A DNA stretch of 64,000 nucleotides, taken from Sporosarcina psychrophila. Its GTDB lineage: Bacteria > Bacillota > Bacilli > Bacillales_A > Planococcaceae. The notes beneath the pieces are model-generated. The model saw only the letters and a list, made by a program, of their open reading frames with translations. It did not search any database and was not told where the DNA came from. Below, piece after piece: positions 19,089-27,706 of this stretch; the first letter of the stretch is position 1, and each line of letters starts with the position of its first letter. Location: contig NZ_CP014616.1 in NCBI RefSeq assembly GCF_001590685.1, forward strand, positions 1,859,001 to 1,923,000, read 5' to 3'. Both the position numbers and the translations under genes were made by a program.

Positions 19089-19388
19089 ATGGAACACGGA
19101 CAAGAAACAATGACGATTGTAGATGAAAACGGCGAGGAACACGTATGTGAAGTAATCTTTACATTTGATTCAGAGGAATTCGGTAAATCATACGTTCTTT
19201 ATCATGTACTTGGTGAAGAAGATACGGATGACGACGAAGAAGTCGAAATCCATGCATCTGCATTTGTACCTTCTGAAGACAATGAAGATGGCGAATTGAT
19301 GCCTATCGAAGACGACGCAGAGTGGGAAATGATTGAAGAAATGTTGAACACGTTCCTTGCAGAAGAGGACGAAGAAGACGAAGAGTAA
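19089..19388 (+). CDS. DUF1292 acidic protein (YrzB)
   Basis: 99-residue, strongly acidic protein (C-terminal run rich in Asp and Glu) of the UPF0473/DUF1292 family, function unknown. Start ATG 19089 follows GAGGTGAT; the longer frame from TTG 19059 overlaps ruvX without a ribosome site. Fixed partner of ireB and ruvX in Firmicutes, so a role in the same cell-envelope/RNA housekeeping module is possible. Ends at a clear terminator. Confidence 0.92.
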   Translation: MEHGQETMTIVDENGEEHVCEVIFTFDSEEFGKSYVLYHVLGEEDTDDDEEVEIHASAFVPSEDNEDGELMPIEDDAEWEMIEEMLNTFLAEEDEEDEE

Positions 19389-19402
19389 ACTATATGTGCA
19401 CG

Positions 19403-19436
19403 GACGGGACGGTGCGGTACAGGCCGTTCCGTTTTT
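19403..19436 (+). terminator. Terminator after yrzB
   Basis: ACGGGACGG (19403-19411) pairs with CCGTTCCGT (19423-19431), nine pairs, followed by six T. Confidence 0.9.
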
Positions 19437-19485
19437 TCATTGAGAGATGAGAAAGAGTAGGTCAGAACCTTGAGCAATGTCTTGA

Positions 19486-19800
19486 CTCGAGCGCCTAGCC
19501 CCTCGAGTCGCTTCAGTCCTTAAGGCCCTCCGACATACAGGACGTACTAGTGTCGACGTTGCCACAGAACATCGCGAATTTAGTCGGTCTGCGCTTTTTC
19601 TTAGTGTCTAGGCTTCAGGCGCCAGCCGCTCGGGTCATAAGCAATCCAGTTATGTGGCAAAGAGCGCCACGTCGCTGGATCGACTTATGCCCGTCGCGGG
19701 CCTACAGGATGTAGGTCATGCAGCTGTTGCCATAGGAAGTGGCGCATTTAAGCTGCGTTCCCTATAGGTAGGCGCCTTGCGCTTTTCTTATTATGCTTCG
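19486..19800. repeat. Mosaic of family A and family B repeats
   Basis: The gap between yrzB and mltG is a composite. Family A motifs (GCGCCTAGCCCCTCGAGTCG at 19486-19510; TTAGTGTCTAGGCTTCAGGC at 19601-19620; GGCGCCTTGCGCTTTTCTTA at 19772-19791) are interrupted by family-B-like hairpins at about 19530-19590 and 19690-19762. The second B copy appears nested within an A copy, suggesting insertion of one element into another. No coding potential; mltG translation starts just after. Confidence 0.7.
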
Positions 19801-19821
19801 AACGAAAGAGGTGGATTACGC

Positions 19822-20946
19822 ATGGATGATGGTTCGAAAAAAGATATCATGTTCGAGCGAATGCGTGAAAAGAAGAAAGAAGTGAAAATCGTTAGAAGGA
19901 TTGTGCTAGTAATCGTACTTGTTCTAGTGCTTATTGGCTTAATTGGTGGCCGTTACGTCTATAAATACATAACAGGGGCCCTTCAACCCATGGACCCGGA
20001 TTCCGAAAAAGTCATTGAAGTAGAAATTCCTATCGGGTCTGGTGTAGACACTATTGCAACGAAACTTGAAGAAAATGGGATTGTTAAAGATGCTCGTCTG
20101 TTCAAATATTACGTGAAGTTCAATAACAATTCTCAGTTTCAAGCAGGGACGTATGGCTTAACGAAATCGATGACGCTTGACGAAATCATCGAAAGTTTAA
20201 AAACAGGAAAAGTTTATAGAGAACCAGTCTTTACAATGACTGTTCCAGAAGGACTGACATTGAAACAAATTGCTAAAATTGTCGAAAAAAGTACAGGGAT
20301 TTCAGAGAAAGAATTCCTTGCTTATGTAAATGACGAAGCAACCGTCAATATGTTGATGGGGAAATATTCGAAAATCTTGACAGAAGATATTAAAGCAGAA
20401 AACGTTAAATATCCGTTGGAAGGTTATTTATTCCCAGCAACTTATCCGTTTTTTGAAGAAAAACCATCTCTTGAAACAATAGTCAATTCGATGATTCAGG
20501 GGACTGCGCTAAATGTAACGCCTTATCTCGATTATCTGCAAAGCAATGATAAATCAGTTCATTGGTTGTTGACATTCGCATCGCTGCTTGAAGAAGAGGC
20601 GACGGCCCAATCAGATAGAGAAACGATTGCCAGTGTATTTTACAATCGCTTGGAGATAGATATGCCGCTTCAAACGGATCCAACAGTCCTTTACGCACTA
20701 GGTGAGCACAAAGATAGAGTACTTTATTCAGATCTTGAAATAGAAGATCCCTATAATACGTATGTCGTCAAAGGATTGCCGCCTGGACCGATTGCGGGAG
20801 CAGGAAGGTCTTCAATCGAAGCAGTTATAGACCCTTCTAAAACGAACTATCTATTTTTCTTAGCTGATAAGAAAGGTGTCAATCATTTTACGGATTCTTA
20901 TGATCAGCATTTGAAAAACCGGACACTTTATTTATCAGGGGATTGA
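19822..20946 (+). CDS. mltG: Endolytic murein transglycosylase (YrrL)
   Basis: 374-residue membrane-anchored lytic transglycosylase that cleaves nascent peptidoglycan and sets glycan chain length. A single membrane helix (about residues 25-48) follows a basic cytoplasmic N-terminus; then a LysM-like subdomain and the YceG catalytic domain, with the probable catalytic Glu in FASLLEEEA and conserved YNTYVVKGLPPGPI and GAGRSSIEA. ATG 19822 has AGAGGTGG upstream; the frame extends further into repeat sequence to 19777, which I exclude. Confidence 0.94.
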   Translation: MDDGSKKDIMFERMREKKKEVKIVRRIVLVIVLVLVLIGLIGGRYVYKYITGALQPMDPDSEKVIEVEIPIGSGVDTIATKLEENGIVKDARLFKYYVKFNNNSQFQAGTYGLTKSMTLDEIIESLKTGKVYREPVFTMTVPEGLTLKQIAKIVEKSTGISEKEFLAYVNDEATVNMLMGKYSKILTEDIKAENVKYPLEGYLFPATYPFFEEKPSLETIVNSMIQGTALNVTPYLDYLQSNDKSVHWLLTFASLLEEEATAQSDRETIASVFYNRLEIDMPLQTDPTVLYALGEHKDRVLYSDLEIEDPYNTYVVKGLPPGPIAGAGRSSIEAVIDPSKTNYLFFLADKKGVNHFTDSYDQHLKNRTLYLSGD

Positions 20947-20971
20947 CGGTCTTGAACTGGAGATGAACGCA

Positions 20972-21607
20972 ATGGATAACTATAAGACATATCTTGCAAG
21001 TTTTGTGAAAGAAAGAGATACACTCATTGTTGAGATAGAACAATATGCGAAAGAACATCATGTTCCAATCATGGATAATGAGGGTATCGACTTATTTATT
21101 AGCCTATTAAGAATTCAAAATCCGGAACGTATCCTTGAAATTGGTAGTGCAATCGGCTATTCGGCGATACGAATTGCTGGGGCACTACCTAAGGCTTCTA
21201 TTGTGACTATTGAAAGAGATACTGATCGGTATTTGAAAGCGGTTGACTACATCACGCGGAGTGGTTTTGAACAAAGGATTGCTATTATTGAAGCGGACGC
21301 GCTGTTAACTGACAGTGCTGAGATTTTCGATAAGACTTACGATGCGCTTTTCATTGATGCTGCTAAAGGGCAATATAAACGATTCTTTGAAAAATATGCG
21401 TCTAGCCTCAAAGCCGGGGGCGTTATTTATTGCGATAATATGTTCATGCATGGTATAGTGCTGCTCGAAGATAAGGATATCCCGAGGCGAAATCGCACAA
21501 TGATACGCAACTTGAAAGAGTTCACTGAATGGGTTATGAATAATCCTGAGTACGAAACGTCTTTGCTTCCGGTTGGAGACGGGCTTTTAATTGCGGTAAA
21601 AAAATAA
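20972..21607 (+). CDS. SAM-dependent O-methyltransferase (YrrM-like)
   Basis: 211-residue class I methyltransferase of the O-MTase family 3. SAM-binding motif ILEIGSAIGYSAIR, acidic loop TIERD, and FIDAAKGQYKRFFE with YCDNMFMHG are typical and include the metal-binding Asp/Asn residues. Start ATG 20972 (MDNYKTYL) is better spaced from TGGAG than ATG 20963. Homologous to B. subtilis YrrM; substrate unproven, with tRNA hydroxyuridine methylation (TrmR) established for the B. subtilis protein family as I recall. The two peptidase genes that follow it in B. subtilis are absent here. Confidence 0.85.
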   Translation: MDNYKTYLASFVKERDTLIVEIEQYAKEHHVPIMDNEGIDLFISLLRIQNPERILEIGSAIGYSAIRIAGALPKASIVTIERDTDRYLKAVDYITRSGFEQRIAIIEADALLTDSAEIFDKTYDALFIDAAKGQYKRFFEKYASSLKAGGVIYCDNMFMHGIVLLEDKDIPRRNRTMIRNLKEFTEWVMNNPEYETSLLPVGDGLLIAVKK

Positions 21608-21669
21608 AAAGACATTAATGTGGATATCCTAGAATAACGGGATATTCTGATGCGTAAAGGGAGTTTGAA

Positions 21670-22308
21670 ATGAAATCTAGAAAACCTCTCGTCATCGGTA
21701 TTGCAGGTGGCTCAGGATCGGGTAAAACAAGTGTTACCAATTCAATCTACGATGTGTTTAAAGAGCATTCTGTGGTTGTTATCGAACAGGATTATTATTA
21801 TAAAGACCAGTCTCACTTGGAATTTGAGGAACGGTTGAAAACGAATTATGATCATCCGCTGGCGTTCGATACAGATCTACTAATTCATCATGTTGAAACC
21901 CTTATTGACCGAAAGCTCGTAGAAAAACCCGTGTATAATTATACATTACACACGCGGTCTGAAGAGACGATTATTATCGAACCGAAAGATGTCATTATCC
22001 TGGAAGGGATTTTGGTTCTTGAGGACGCGAGGTTACGTGATCTAATGGATATCAAATTATTTGTCGATACAGACGGGGATTTGCGTATCATTCGTCGTAT
22101 TATGCGTGACATTAATGAGCGGGGTAGAACAATTGATTCGGTCATCGAGCAATATTTGTCTGTTGTACGCCCAATGCACAATCAATTCATCGAACCAACG
22201 AAAAGGTATGCCGATATTATTATTCCAGAAGGCGGTCATAATGAAGTCGCAATCGACCTAATGGTTACGAAAATAAAAACAATTCTTGAATCTGGAACAG
22301 AATTGTAA
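21670..22308 (+). CDS. udk: Uridine kinase
   Basis: 212-residue P-loop kinase that phosphorylates uridine and cytidine in pyrimidine salvage. Walker [10 protein letters not shown], the EQDYYYKDQ nucleoside-binding segment, NYDHPLAFD and [12 protein letters not shown] are all present at standard length. ATG 21670 follows AAAGGGAG. Downstream hairpin at 22342 separates it from greA. Confidence 0.96.
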   Translation: MKSRKPLVIGIAGGSGSGKTSVTNSIYDVFKEHSVVVIEQDYYYKDQSHLEFEERLKTNYDHPLAFDTDLLIHHVETLIDRKLVEKPVYNYTLHTRSEETIIIEPKDVIILEGILVLEDARLRDLMDIKLFVDTDGDLRIIRRIMRDINERGRTIDSVIEQYLSVVRPMHNQFIEPTKRYADIIIPEGGHNEVAIDLMVTKIKTILESGTEL

Positions 22309-22341
22309 TATGATAATGACAGAATTCTATACAGATTTAGC

Positions 22342-22381
22342 ACTATGTCGCATACCTGTCGTAGGAGCGGCATAGTATTTT
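22342..22381 (+). terminator. Terminator after udk
   Basis: Ten pairs between ACTATGTCGC (22342-22351) and GCGGCATAGT (22367-22376), followed by ATTTTT. Confidence 0.7.
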
Positions 22382-22414
22382 TATGAACAGGAATATTAGG
22401 GAGTGGTGTGTGTA

Positions 22415-22891
22415 ATGATTACAGAAAAGAAATTTCCAATGACTGCATCAGGTAAACAAAAGCTTGAAGAAGAGCTAGACTTTCTAAAATCAGTTAAACG
22501 AAAAGAAGTTGTCGAGCGCATAAAAATCGCGCGTAGTCACGGGGATCTTTCGGAAAACTCGGAATACGATTCCGCGAAAGAAGATCAAGGTTTCCTTGAA
22601 GGTAAAATTGCTTCTATTGAGTCGATGATCCGCAATGCGGTAATCATCACAGCAGACGAACTAAATACTGACGAAGTACGCCTTGGGAAAACCGTCACAT
22701 TTAAAGAACTGCCAGACGGAGATGAAGAGACGTATACGATTGTTGGTTCTGCAGAGGCGAATCCAATCGAAGGTCTTATTTCAAATGATTCACCGATTGC
22801 AAAAGGACTTATCGGTCGTTCTAAAGGTGATCAAGTGAAAATTATTACACCGGGTGGAGAAATGTCAGTTACAATTCTTGATATAAAATGA
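22415..22891 (+). CDS. greA: Transcription elongation factor GreA
   Basis: 158-residue cleavage factor that rescues backtracked RNA polymerase. N-terminal coiled coil with the acidic tip ([21 protein letters not shown]) and C-terminal FKBP-like domain ([14 protein letters not shown]) are complete. Start ATG 22415 gives the usual length; the frame opens further to 22403 without added support. Followed by a strong terminator. Confidence 0.97.
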   Translation: MITEKKFPMTASGKQKLEEELDFLKSVKRKEVVERIKIARSHGDLSENSEYDSAKEDQGFLEGKIASIESMIRNAVIITADELNTDEVRLGKTVTFKELPDGDEETYTIVGSAEANPIEGLISNDSPIAKGLIGRSKGDQVKIITPGGEMSVTILDIK

Positions 22892-22902
22892 TTTACTGAT
22901 AG

Positions 22903-22928
22903 CCGCCCTCTATTGTGAGGGCGGTTTT
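22903..22928 (+). terminator. Terminator after greA
   Basis: CCGCCCTC (22903-22910) pairs with GAGGGCGG (22917-22924), followed by TTTT. Confidence 0.9.
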
Positions 22929-23153
22929 CGTACTTTATGATTTACGATAAAAGTTGAATAAATGAATGCCTATAAATAAACTGAGAGAATGCACCTTAAC
23001 AGGAGTAACCGAGGCCCTTAGGCTGATGCCATCCCCGAGCAGTGCAGCGAATTCAATGAAATACCTTTTTAGAACTTTATGAAACAAATTACGTTGCTAC
23101 TCGTCTATTACATACTGGCAATCGTCAAAATCTTAACAGGAGTTGATATGTGA

Positions 23154-23849
23154 ATGACAGAACGAGAACCTGATCTTTCGAGAGTTGAACGAAAAAAAGG
23201 TCGTAACCGAAATAAAATTTTGAACAGTATGATTGCAGTTGTTGTAGTTCTTATTGTTATCGCTACAGTGGCCATTTTCTCTGGCAACAAGAGTGATAAT
23301 GAACCGAACGATATTGAAGAAACTGCAAATGATAGCACTGTCAATGATGATAAGGCAGAAGACGTTGAAGATGACGATAAGGATAATGCGACAGAAGATA
23401 GTAATCCAACAAAGGACGAAGAGAGATCTGCACCAGAAAACACTACAGAAACCGAACAAGTCGACGAAACAACTAATGAAGACGGTAGTGAGGAATCTGG
23501 CTCGGTAACATCCGTTCCTTCAGACGACGCAATCATTGCCGAGACGATTGTCAATAATGCATGGAAGCCTGTAGGTACGACACAAACAGGCGAGCACGTA
23601 TCCCAGTATGATGGCACTTCAGTGGATTGGAATGAGAAAAAGCAAGCACTTGCCTATGCAACTGGTCTACCACAAGATTCAATGATCTTTTTGAAGATTA
23701 AAAACGGCGGTGGACCACAGAAGTCTATTGGAATCGTTTCGTCAAGAGATAGTACACAGAAATACCGTGTCTATCTCGAATGGGTGGATGGCGAAGGCTG
23801 GAAACCTGTAAAAATGGATAAATTAACAACATTGGACTTTGATTATTAA
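23154..23849 (+). CDS. yrrS: YrrS-like DUF1510 membrane protein
   Basis: 231 residues: cytoplasmic basic N-terminus with KKGRNRNKILNSMIAVVV, one membrane helix (about 25-44), a long acidic low-complexity linker rich in Asp, Glu, Asn and Thr (about 45-125), and a C-terminal DUF1510 domain (AWKPVGTTQTGEHVSQYD... ). In B. subtilis yrrS also follows greA and is cotranscribed with pbpI, which is missing here. Exact function unknown, probably linked to the cell wall. ATG 23154 preceded by AGGAG at a rather long distance. Confidence 0.82.
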   Translation: MTEREPDLSRVERKKGRNRNKILNSMIAVVVVLIVIATVAIFSGNKSDNEPNDIEETANDSTVNDDKAEDVEDDDKDNATEDSNPTKDEERSAPENTTETEQVDETTNEDGSEESGSVTSVPSDDAIIAETIVNNAWKPVGTTQTGEHVSQYDGTSVDWNEKKQALAYATGLPQDSMIFLKIKNGGGPQKSIGIVSSRDSTQKYRVYLEWVDGEGWKPVKMDKLTTLDFDY

Positions 23850-23873
23850 ATGCAGTTTAGTGGAGGGAATACT

Positions 23874-24566
23874 ATGAAGATAGCAGTAATTGGCGCAATG
23901 GAAGAAGAAGTAATACTCTTACGTGAAGAAATAGATTCAGGTCTTGCGACAACAATTGCAGGGTGTGAATTCATCGAAGGGAAAATCGGTGAGCATGATG
24001 TTGTACTTGTGAAAAGTGGGATTGGTAAAGTAAACGCCGCGATTGCAACGACGTTATTACTAAGCAATTATAAGCCGGATGTTGTTCTTAATACAGGTTC
24101 AGCAGGGGGATTCCATGATTCACTTGAAGTCGGCACGGTCGTTATTTCCAATGAAGTGCGTCATCATGATGTCGATGTAACTGCTTTTGGCTACGAGCAT
24201 GGTCAAGTTCCAGGACAACCAGCAGCGTATCCAGCAGATTTAGGGCTTGTGGATGCAGCTCGTGCTGCTGTCGATGAAGTAGGAGCACATGCACATGCTA
24301 CAGGACTTATCGCTTCGGGTGACACGTTTATGAGCAATACTGAACATGTTAAAAAAGTGAAAGAGACATTCCCTCTGATGATCGCTGCGGATATGGAAGC
24401 ATCGGCCGTCGCTCAAGTATGCCATCAGTTTGGTACGCCGTTTGTTGTCATTCGGGCATTATCAGATATTGCAGGAAAAGAGTCACCAATTAGTTTTGAT
24501 GAGTTCCTTCCGGTTGCGGCACGTCATTCCACAGATATTGTTTTAAAAGTCATCTCGAAACTTTAA
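23874..24566 (+). CDS. mtnN: 5'-methylthioadenosine/S-adenosylhomocysteine nucleosidase
   Basis: 230-residue purine nucleosidase that hydrolyses MTA, SAH and 5'-deoxyadenosine, feeding methionine salvage and the activated methyl cycle. MKIAVIGAMEEEV at the N-terminus, NTGSAGGF, and the active-site ADMEASAVAQV plus RALSDIAG are diagnostic. ATG 23874 has GGAGGG upstream, whereas the frame's earlier start at 23850 does not. Follows yrrS by 24 bp. Confidence 0.96.
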   Translation: MKIAVIGAMEEEVILLREEIDSGLATTIAGCEFIEGKIGEHDVVLVKSGIGKVNAAIATTLLLSNYKPDVVLNTGSAGGFHDSLEVGTVVISNEVRHHDVDVTAFGYEHGQVPGQPAAYPADLGLVDAARAAVDEVGAHAHATGLIASGDTFMSNTEHVKKVKETFPLMIAADMEASAVAQVCHQFGTPFVVIRALSDIAGKESPISFDEFLPVAARHSTDIVLKVISKL

Positions 24567-24634
24567 GCATTTCATGGTAAGATAGGTATATGAATAGATC
24601 TTGCAGATATTCTTTTTCGAGGAGGGATTTAACT

Positions 24635-24715
24635 ATGTTATTTTTAATGGCAGGCGTGTTTATCGCAACAACAATTATTGCAGTTGTCATCTCCCGTGAG
24701 GTTAGCGCGGACTGA
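24635..24715 (+). CDS. 26-residue membrane peptide, unlisted small gene
   Basis: ATG 24635 with an excellent GGAGGGA Shine-Dalgarno at 7 nt spacing; product has a 20-residue hydrophobic helix (LFLMAGVFIATTIIAVVIS) and a short polar tail REVSAD, then TGA. A strong terminator begins 14 bp later. The ribosome site, amphipathic end and terminator make a real micro-protein likely. No family recognised. Confidence 0.6.
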   Translation: MLFLMAGVFIATTIIAVVISREVSAD

Positions 24716-24728
24716 GCTGTAAAAGAAG

Positions 24729-24775
24729 AGGCGTTTCCTATGCTGGGATCACTCCCGCGTGGAAACGCCTTTTCT
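24729..24775 (+). terminator. Terminator after the small peptide gene
   Basis: AGGCGTTTCC (24729-24738) pairs perfectly with GGAAACGCCT (24761-24770), followed by TTTC. Confidence 0.85.
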
Positions 24776-24882
24776 TTATTACTTATGGAATTATAAAATC
24801 TTGCACTGTGGATAACCTACAAATGAAGGTAATTCACGTCAAGACTCTAGTGCCACTGAACAGGTGCTTGCGCTTTTGGTCC

Positions 24883-25590
24883 TTAATTTGAATCATTGTA
24901 TTCATGTTTGAATAGCTGGTACAGTTTAACGATTGCGCGTTTTTCGATACGAGAGACATAGCTTCTCGAAATGTCGAGCTGCTCGGCAATTTCTTTTTGC
25001 GTCATAGGCAGGTCATCTAACAGACCATATCGTCTTTGAATGATTTCAAGTTCCCGGCCGTCAAGTTTTCCAAGATGTCTGTACAGCCTTTCTTTTCTTT
25101 CTTTTTGTTCGACTGCATCGACCGGCGATTCATCATCTGTTTGAAGCAAATCAGCAATTTGCAAGGATTGGCCATCTTTATCCATACCGATCGGATCAAA
25201 GAGGGAGACGTCTTTTTGTACCTTTTTCTGTGTTCGTAAATACATGAGTATTTCATTTTCAATACAGCGGGCGGCGTATGTGGCCAGTTTCGTTTTGCGA
25301 TCCGGAGTGAAACTGTTTACCGCCTTCATGAGTCCAATTGTTCCAATTGAGATATAATCATCAAGTAGTTCGTGTTTTGGGTGGAATTTTTTTACGATGT
25401 GGGCGACGAGCCGCATATTACGTTCAATCAATTCATCTCGAGCATCTTCGTCGCCTTCTGCAAGACGTTGCAGGCAAGCTGCTTCTTCCTCTTTGGATAG
25501 AGGGCGCTGGAAAGCCTGCCCTCTAATATAGCCAATCACTGCAGGAATTTCGAGCCATAGCTGGACAATCGCCATGACAAACCCGCTCAT
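24883..25590 (-). CDS. sigK: Sporulation sigma factor SigK, uninterrupted
   Basis: 235-residue mother-cell late sporulation sigma factor. About 20 residues of hydrophobic pro-sequence (MSGFVMAIVQLWLEIPAVIG) precede the sigma domains; region 2 contains NMRLVAHIVKKF and TKLATYAARCIENEILMYLR, region 4 ends with EIAEQLDISRSYVSRIEKRA. In B. subtilis the gene is split by the skin element; here it is one continuous frame. Pro-sequence implies cleavage by SpoIVFB. Start ATG 25590 follows AGGAGGTGG on the reverse strand; the frame's earlier start at 25623 lies before that site. Confidence 0.95.
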   Translation of the reverse strand: MSGFVMAIVQLWLEIPAVIGYIRGQAFQRPLSKEEEAACLQRLAEGDEDARDELIERNMRLVAHIVKKFHPKHELLDDYISIGTIGLMKAVNSFTPDRKTKLATYAARCIENEILMYLRTQKKVQKDVSLFDPIGMDKDGQSLQIADLLQTDDESPVDAVEQKERKERLYRHLGKLDGRELEIIQRRYGLLDDLPMTQKEIAEQLDISRSYVSRIEKRAIVKLYQLFKHEYNDSN

Positions 25591-25741
25591 CGGGCCACCT
25601 CCTGTGTCGTTGTATGACAGCATATGCGGTCGGCTCTTGCCGTATCACCGTTTTTTTAGTCGGACAGGCGATAAAGGATGTCCTAATTTAAGCCAGCTTG
25701 ATGTGAGATGAACGTAACTTGCGTTTCTCTAATCGAGTCGG

Positions 25742-26005
25742 CGCCTTGCCCTTTTCTTAGTGTCTAGACTCCGGGCGCCAGCCCCTCGAGTCGCTTCGGT
25801 CTTGCCGAAAAGGCAAAGAGCGCCTTTATCGTTAAGCTTTTCAGCGCTTTTCGGGGCTAAACGGCGCCTTGCGCTTTTCTTAGTGTCTAGGCTCCAGGCG
25901 CCAGCCCCTCGAGTCGCTTCGGTCTTGCCGAAAAGGCAAAGAGCGCCTTTATCGTCAAGCCTTCCAGCGCTTTTCGGGGCTAAACGGCGCCTTGCGCTTT
26001 TCTTA
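25742..26005. repeat. Tandem 123-bp family A repeats
   Basis: Two near-identical 123-bp units (25742-25864, 25865-25987) and the first 18 bp of a third (25988-26005). Each unit has several short palindromes, for example TTGCCGAAAAGGCAA and GGCGCC. Because 123 is divisible by three, open frames run through on both strands (a Lys/Arg-rich 98-codon frame on the reverse strand, a 92-codon frame on the forward) but these are artefacts. Degenerate copies lie at 19486-19800 and 56262-56372. The whole gap between sigK and yqeG (25591-26074) is otherwise gene-free. Confidence 0.85.
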
Positions 26006-26074
26006 TCAATGCGTGTAAGTTGCATTGTTATGTTATAATCGTTTCAGATTAAGTACTATATCGGAGTGGATATC

Positions 26075-26590
26075 GTGTATAAGTATTTTTTACCAGATGA
26101 GTATGTAAAAGACATTTTTCATATTCAACCTGAATTATTAAAAGATAAAGGAATCAAAGGGGTAATCACGGACCTGGACAATACGCTTGTCGCGTGGGAC
26201 AGGCCGGATGCAACACCTGAAATCATCGAATGGATAACATCAATGCAAGATGCGGGCATACAGGTTACCATTGTTTCAAATAACAATGAAATGCGTGTTA
26301 AAGCCTTTTGCGAACCTCTTGGCATTCCATTCATAAATGATGCACGTAAGCCAATGCGGAAATCATTCCAAAAGGCACTCATTTCTATGAACGTCAAAAA
26401 AGAGGAAGTCGTCGTCATCGGTGACCAGTTGCTAACCGATATACTCGGCGGTAACAGAAAAGGGCTACATACGATACTCGTAGTGCCTGTCGCGACGTCA
26501 GACGCCGCTATTACGAAGTTCAACAGGAAGATTGAAAGAAGGATCATGGCGGGATTGAAACGCCGTGGCTTGATTAAGTGGGAGGAATAA
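26075..26590 (+). CDS. yqeG: HAD-superfamily phosphatase YqeG
   Basis: 171-residue class IIIA HAD phosphatase. Catalytic DLDNTLVAWD (DxDxT-type motif I), VSNN motif II, and KPMRKSF with VVIGDQLLTDILGGNR (motifs III/IV) are present. Substrate is not established in bacteria; plant and yeast relatives are phosphatidylglycerophosphate phosphatases. GTG 26075 lies 8 nt from CGGAG and begins MYKYFLPDEYV, matching homologues; the upstream GTG 26066 overlaps that site. First gene of a conserved seven-gene run to yqeM. Confidence 0.92.
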   Translation: MYKYFLPDEYVKDIFHIQPELLKDKGIKGVITDLDNTLVAWDRPDATPEIIEWITSMQDAGIQVTIVSNNNEMRVKAFCEPLGIPFINDARKPMRKSFQKALISMNVKKEEVVVIGDQLLTDILGGNRKGLHTILVVPVATSDAAITKFNRKIERRIMAGLKRRGLIKWEE

Positions 26591-26592
26591 GC

Positions 26593-27693
26593 TTGGAAGA
26601 AATTAAATGTATCGGTTGTGGAATAACAATCCAGACTGAAGACCCGAAATTGGAAGGCTATACGCCACCAGCTTCTTTAGAAAAAGAAGACGTTATTTGC
26701 AAGCGTTGTTTCCGACTGCGCAATTATAATGAATTACAACCCGTATCATTATCGGGCGATGATTTCCTCGCTATTTTAAATGGTATTGGTCAAAAAGACG
26801 GTTTGGTCGTTAAAATCGTCGATATTTTCGACTTCAATGGTAGCTGGATAAACGGTCTGCACCGCTTTGTTGGCAATAAAGATATTTTATTAATCGGTAA
26901 TAAGGCAGATATTTTATCGAAATCAATTAACCCGAACCGTCTTATCAACTGGATGAAAGCTGAAGCGGCTAAACTTGGCTTAAAACCTGTTGATGTTTTA
27001 CTTGTTTCTGCTCATAAAGGCAAAGGAATGGAAGAAGCACTCACAGCGATTGATAAACATCGCCGTGGGAAAGACGTCTATGTAGTCGGCTGCACGAACG
27101 TCGGGAAATCAACGTTCATCAATCGCATCATTAAAGGGGCGACTGGTATTGGAGAAGTAATTACGACTTCTCATTTCCCAGGAACAACTTTAGATCTTGT
27201 TGAAATTCCATTTGAAGATGGCAAAGCAATTTATGATACACCTGGTATTATTAATCATCATCAGATTGCACATCATTTGGATGCAAATGATTTGAAGGCA
27301 ATCACACCTAAAAAAGAATTGAAACCGTCAGTATTCCAGCTGAACGCTGAACAGACACTATATATCGCTGGTCTTGCACGTTTTGACTTTATTTCTGGTG
27401 ACCGTTCGTCGTTTACAATTCATGTTTCGAATGAATTATCAATTCACCGGACAAAGCTTTCCAATGCGGATCATTTGTACAAAGAACACCTTGGTGGGAT
27501 GCTAGCGCCGCCGTCTGGTGAATCACTTGAAACGTTACCACCATTTGTCCGTCATGAATTTTCGATTAAAAAAGCGAAAACAGACATTGTAATTTCAGGG
27601 CTAGGTTGGATCACGATTCAGCATCCTAATGTAGTAGTCGCAATTCATGCACCTCGTGGGGTAGACGTTGTACTACGTCCTTCATTAATCTAA
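26593..27693 (+). CDS. yqeH: Ribosome biogenesis GTPase YqeH
   Basis: 366-residue circularly permuted GTPase required for 30S assembly and 16S rRNA processing. N-terminal zinc finger CIGCGITIQ...CKRCF, then G4 NKAD, G5 SAHKG, G1 GCTNVGKST and G3 DTPG, in the permuted order. TTG 26593 (LEEIKCIGCG) follows GGGAGGAA; the frame opens at 26578 inside yqeG but without a site. Two bases separate it from yqeG, so translation is likely coupled. Confidence 0.96.
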   Translation: MEEIKCIGCGITIQTEDPKLEGYTPPASLEKEDVICKRCFRLRNYNELQPVSLSGDDFLAILNGIGQKDGLVVKIVDIFDFNGSWINGLHRFVGNKDILLIGNKADILSKSINPNRLINWMKAEAAKLGLKPVDVLLVSAHKGKGMEEALTAIDKHRRGKDVYVVGCTNVGKSTFINRIIKGATGIGEVITTSHFPGTTLDLVEIPFEDGKAIYDTPGIINHHQIAHHLDANDLKAITPKKELKPSVFQLNAEQTLYIAGLARFDFISGDRSSFTIHVSNELSIHRTKLSNADHLYKEHLGGMLAPPSGESLETLPPFVRHEFSIKKAKTDIVISGLGWITIQHPNVVVAIHAPRGVDVVLRPSLI

Positions 27694-27706
27694 GGAGGGA
27701 CTAATT

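Noticed and set aside
19202-19477. Ser-rich reverse frame over yrzB
   Set aside because: Antisense image of the Asp/Glu-rich C-terminus of yrzB.
23108-23617. Ser-rich 169-codon reverse frame
   Set aside because: Shadow of the acidic linker of the yrrS-like gene.
25729-26038. Basic repeat proteins on both strands (98 and 92 codons)
   Set aside because: Translations of the 123-bp non-coding repeat, whose length is a multiple of three; no ribosome sites.
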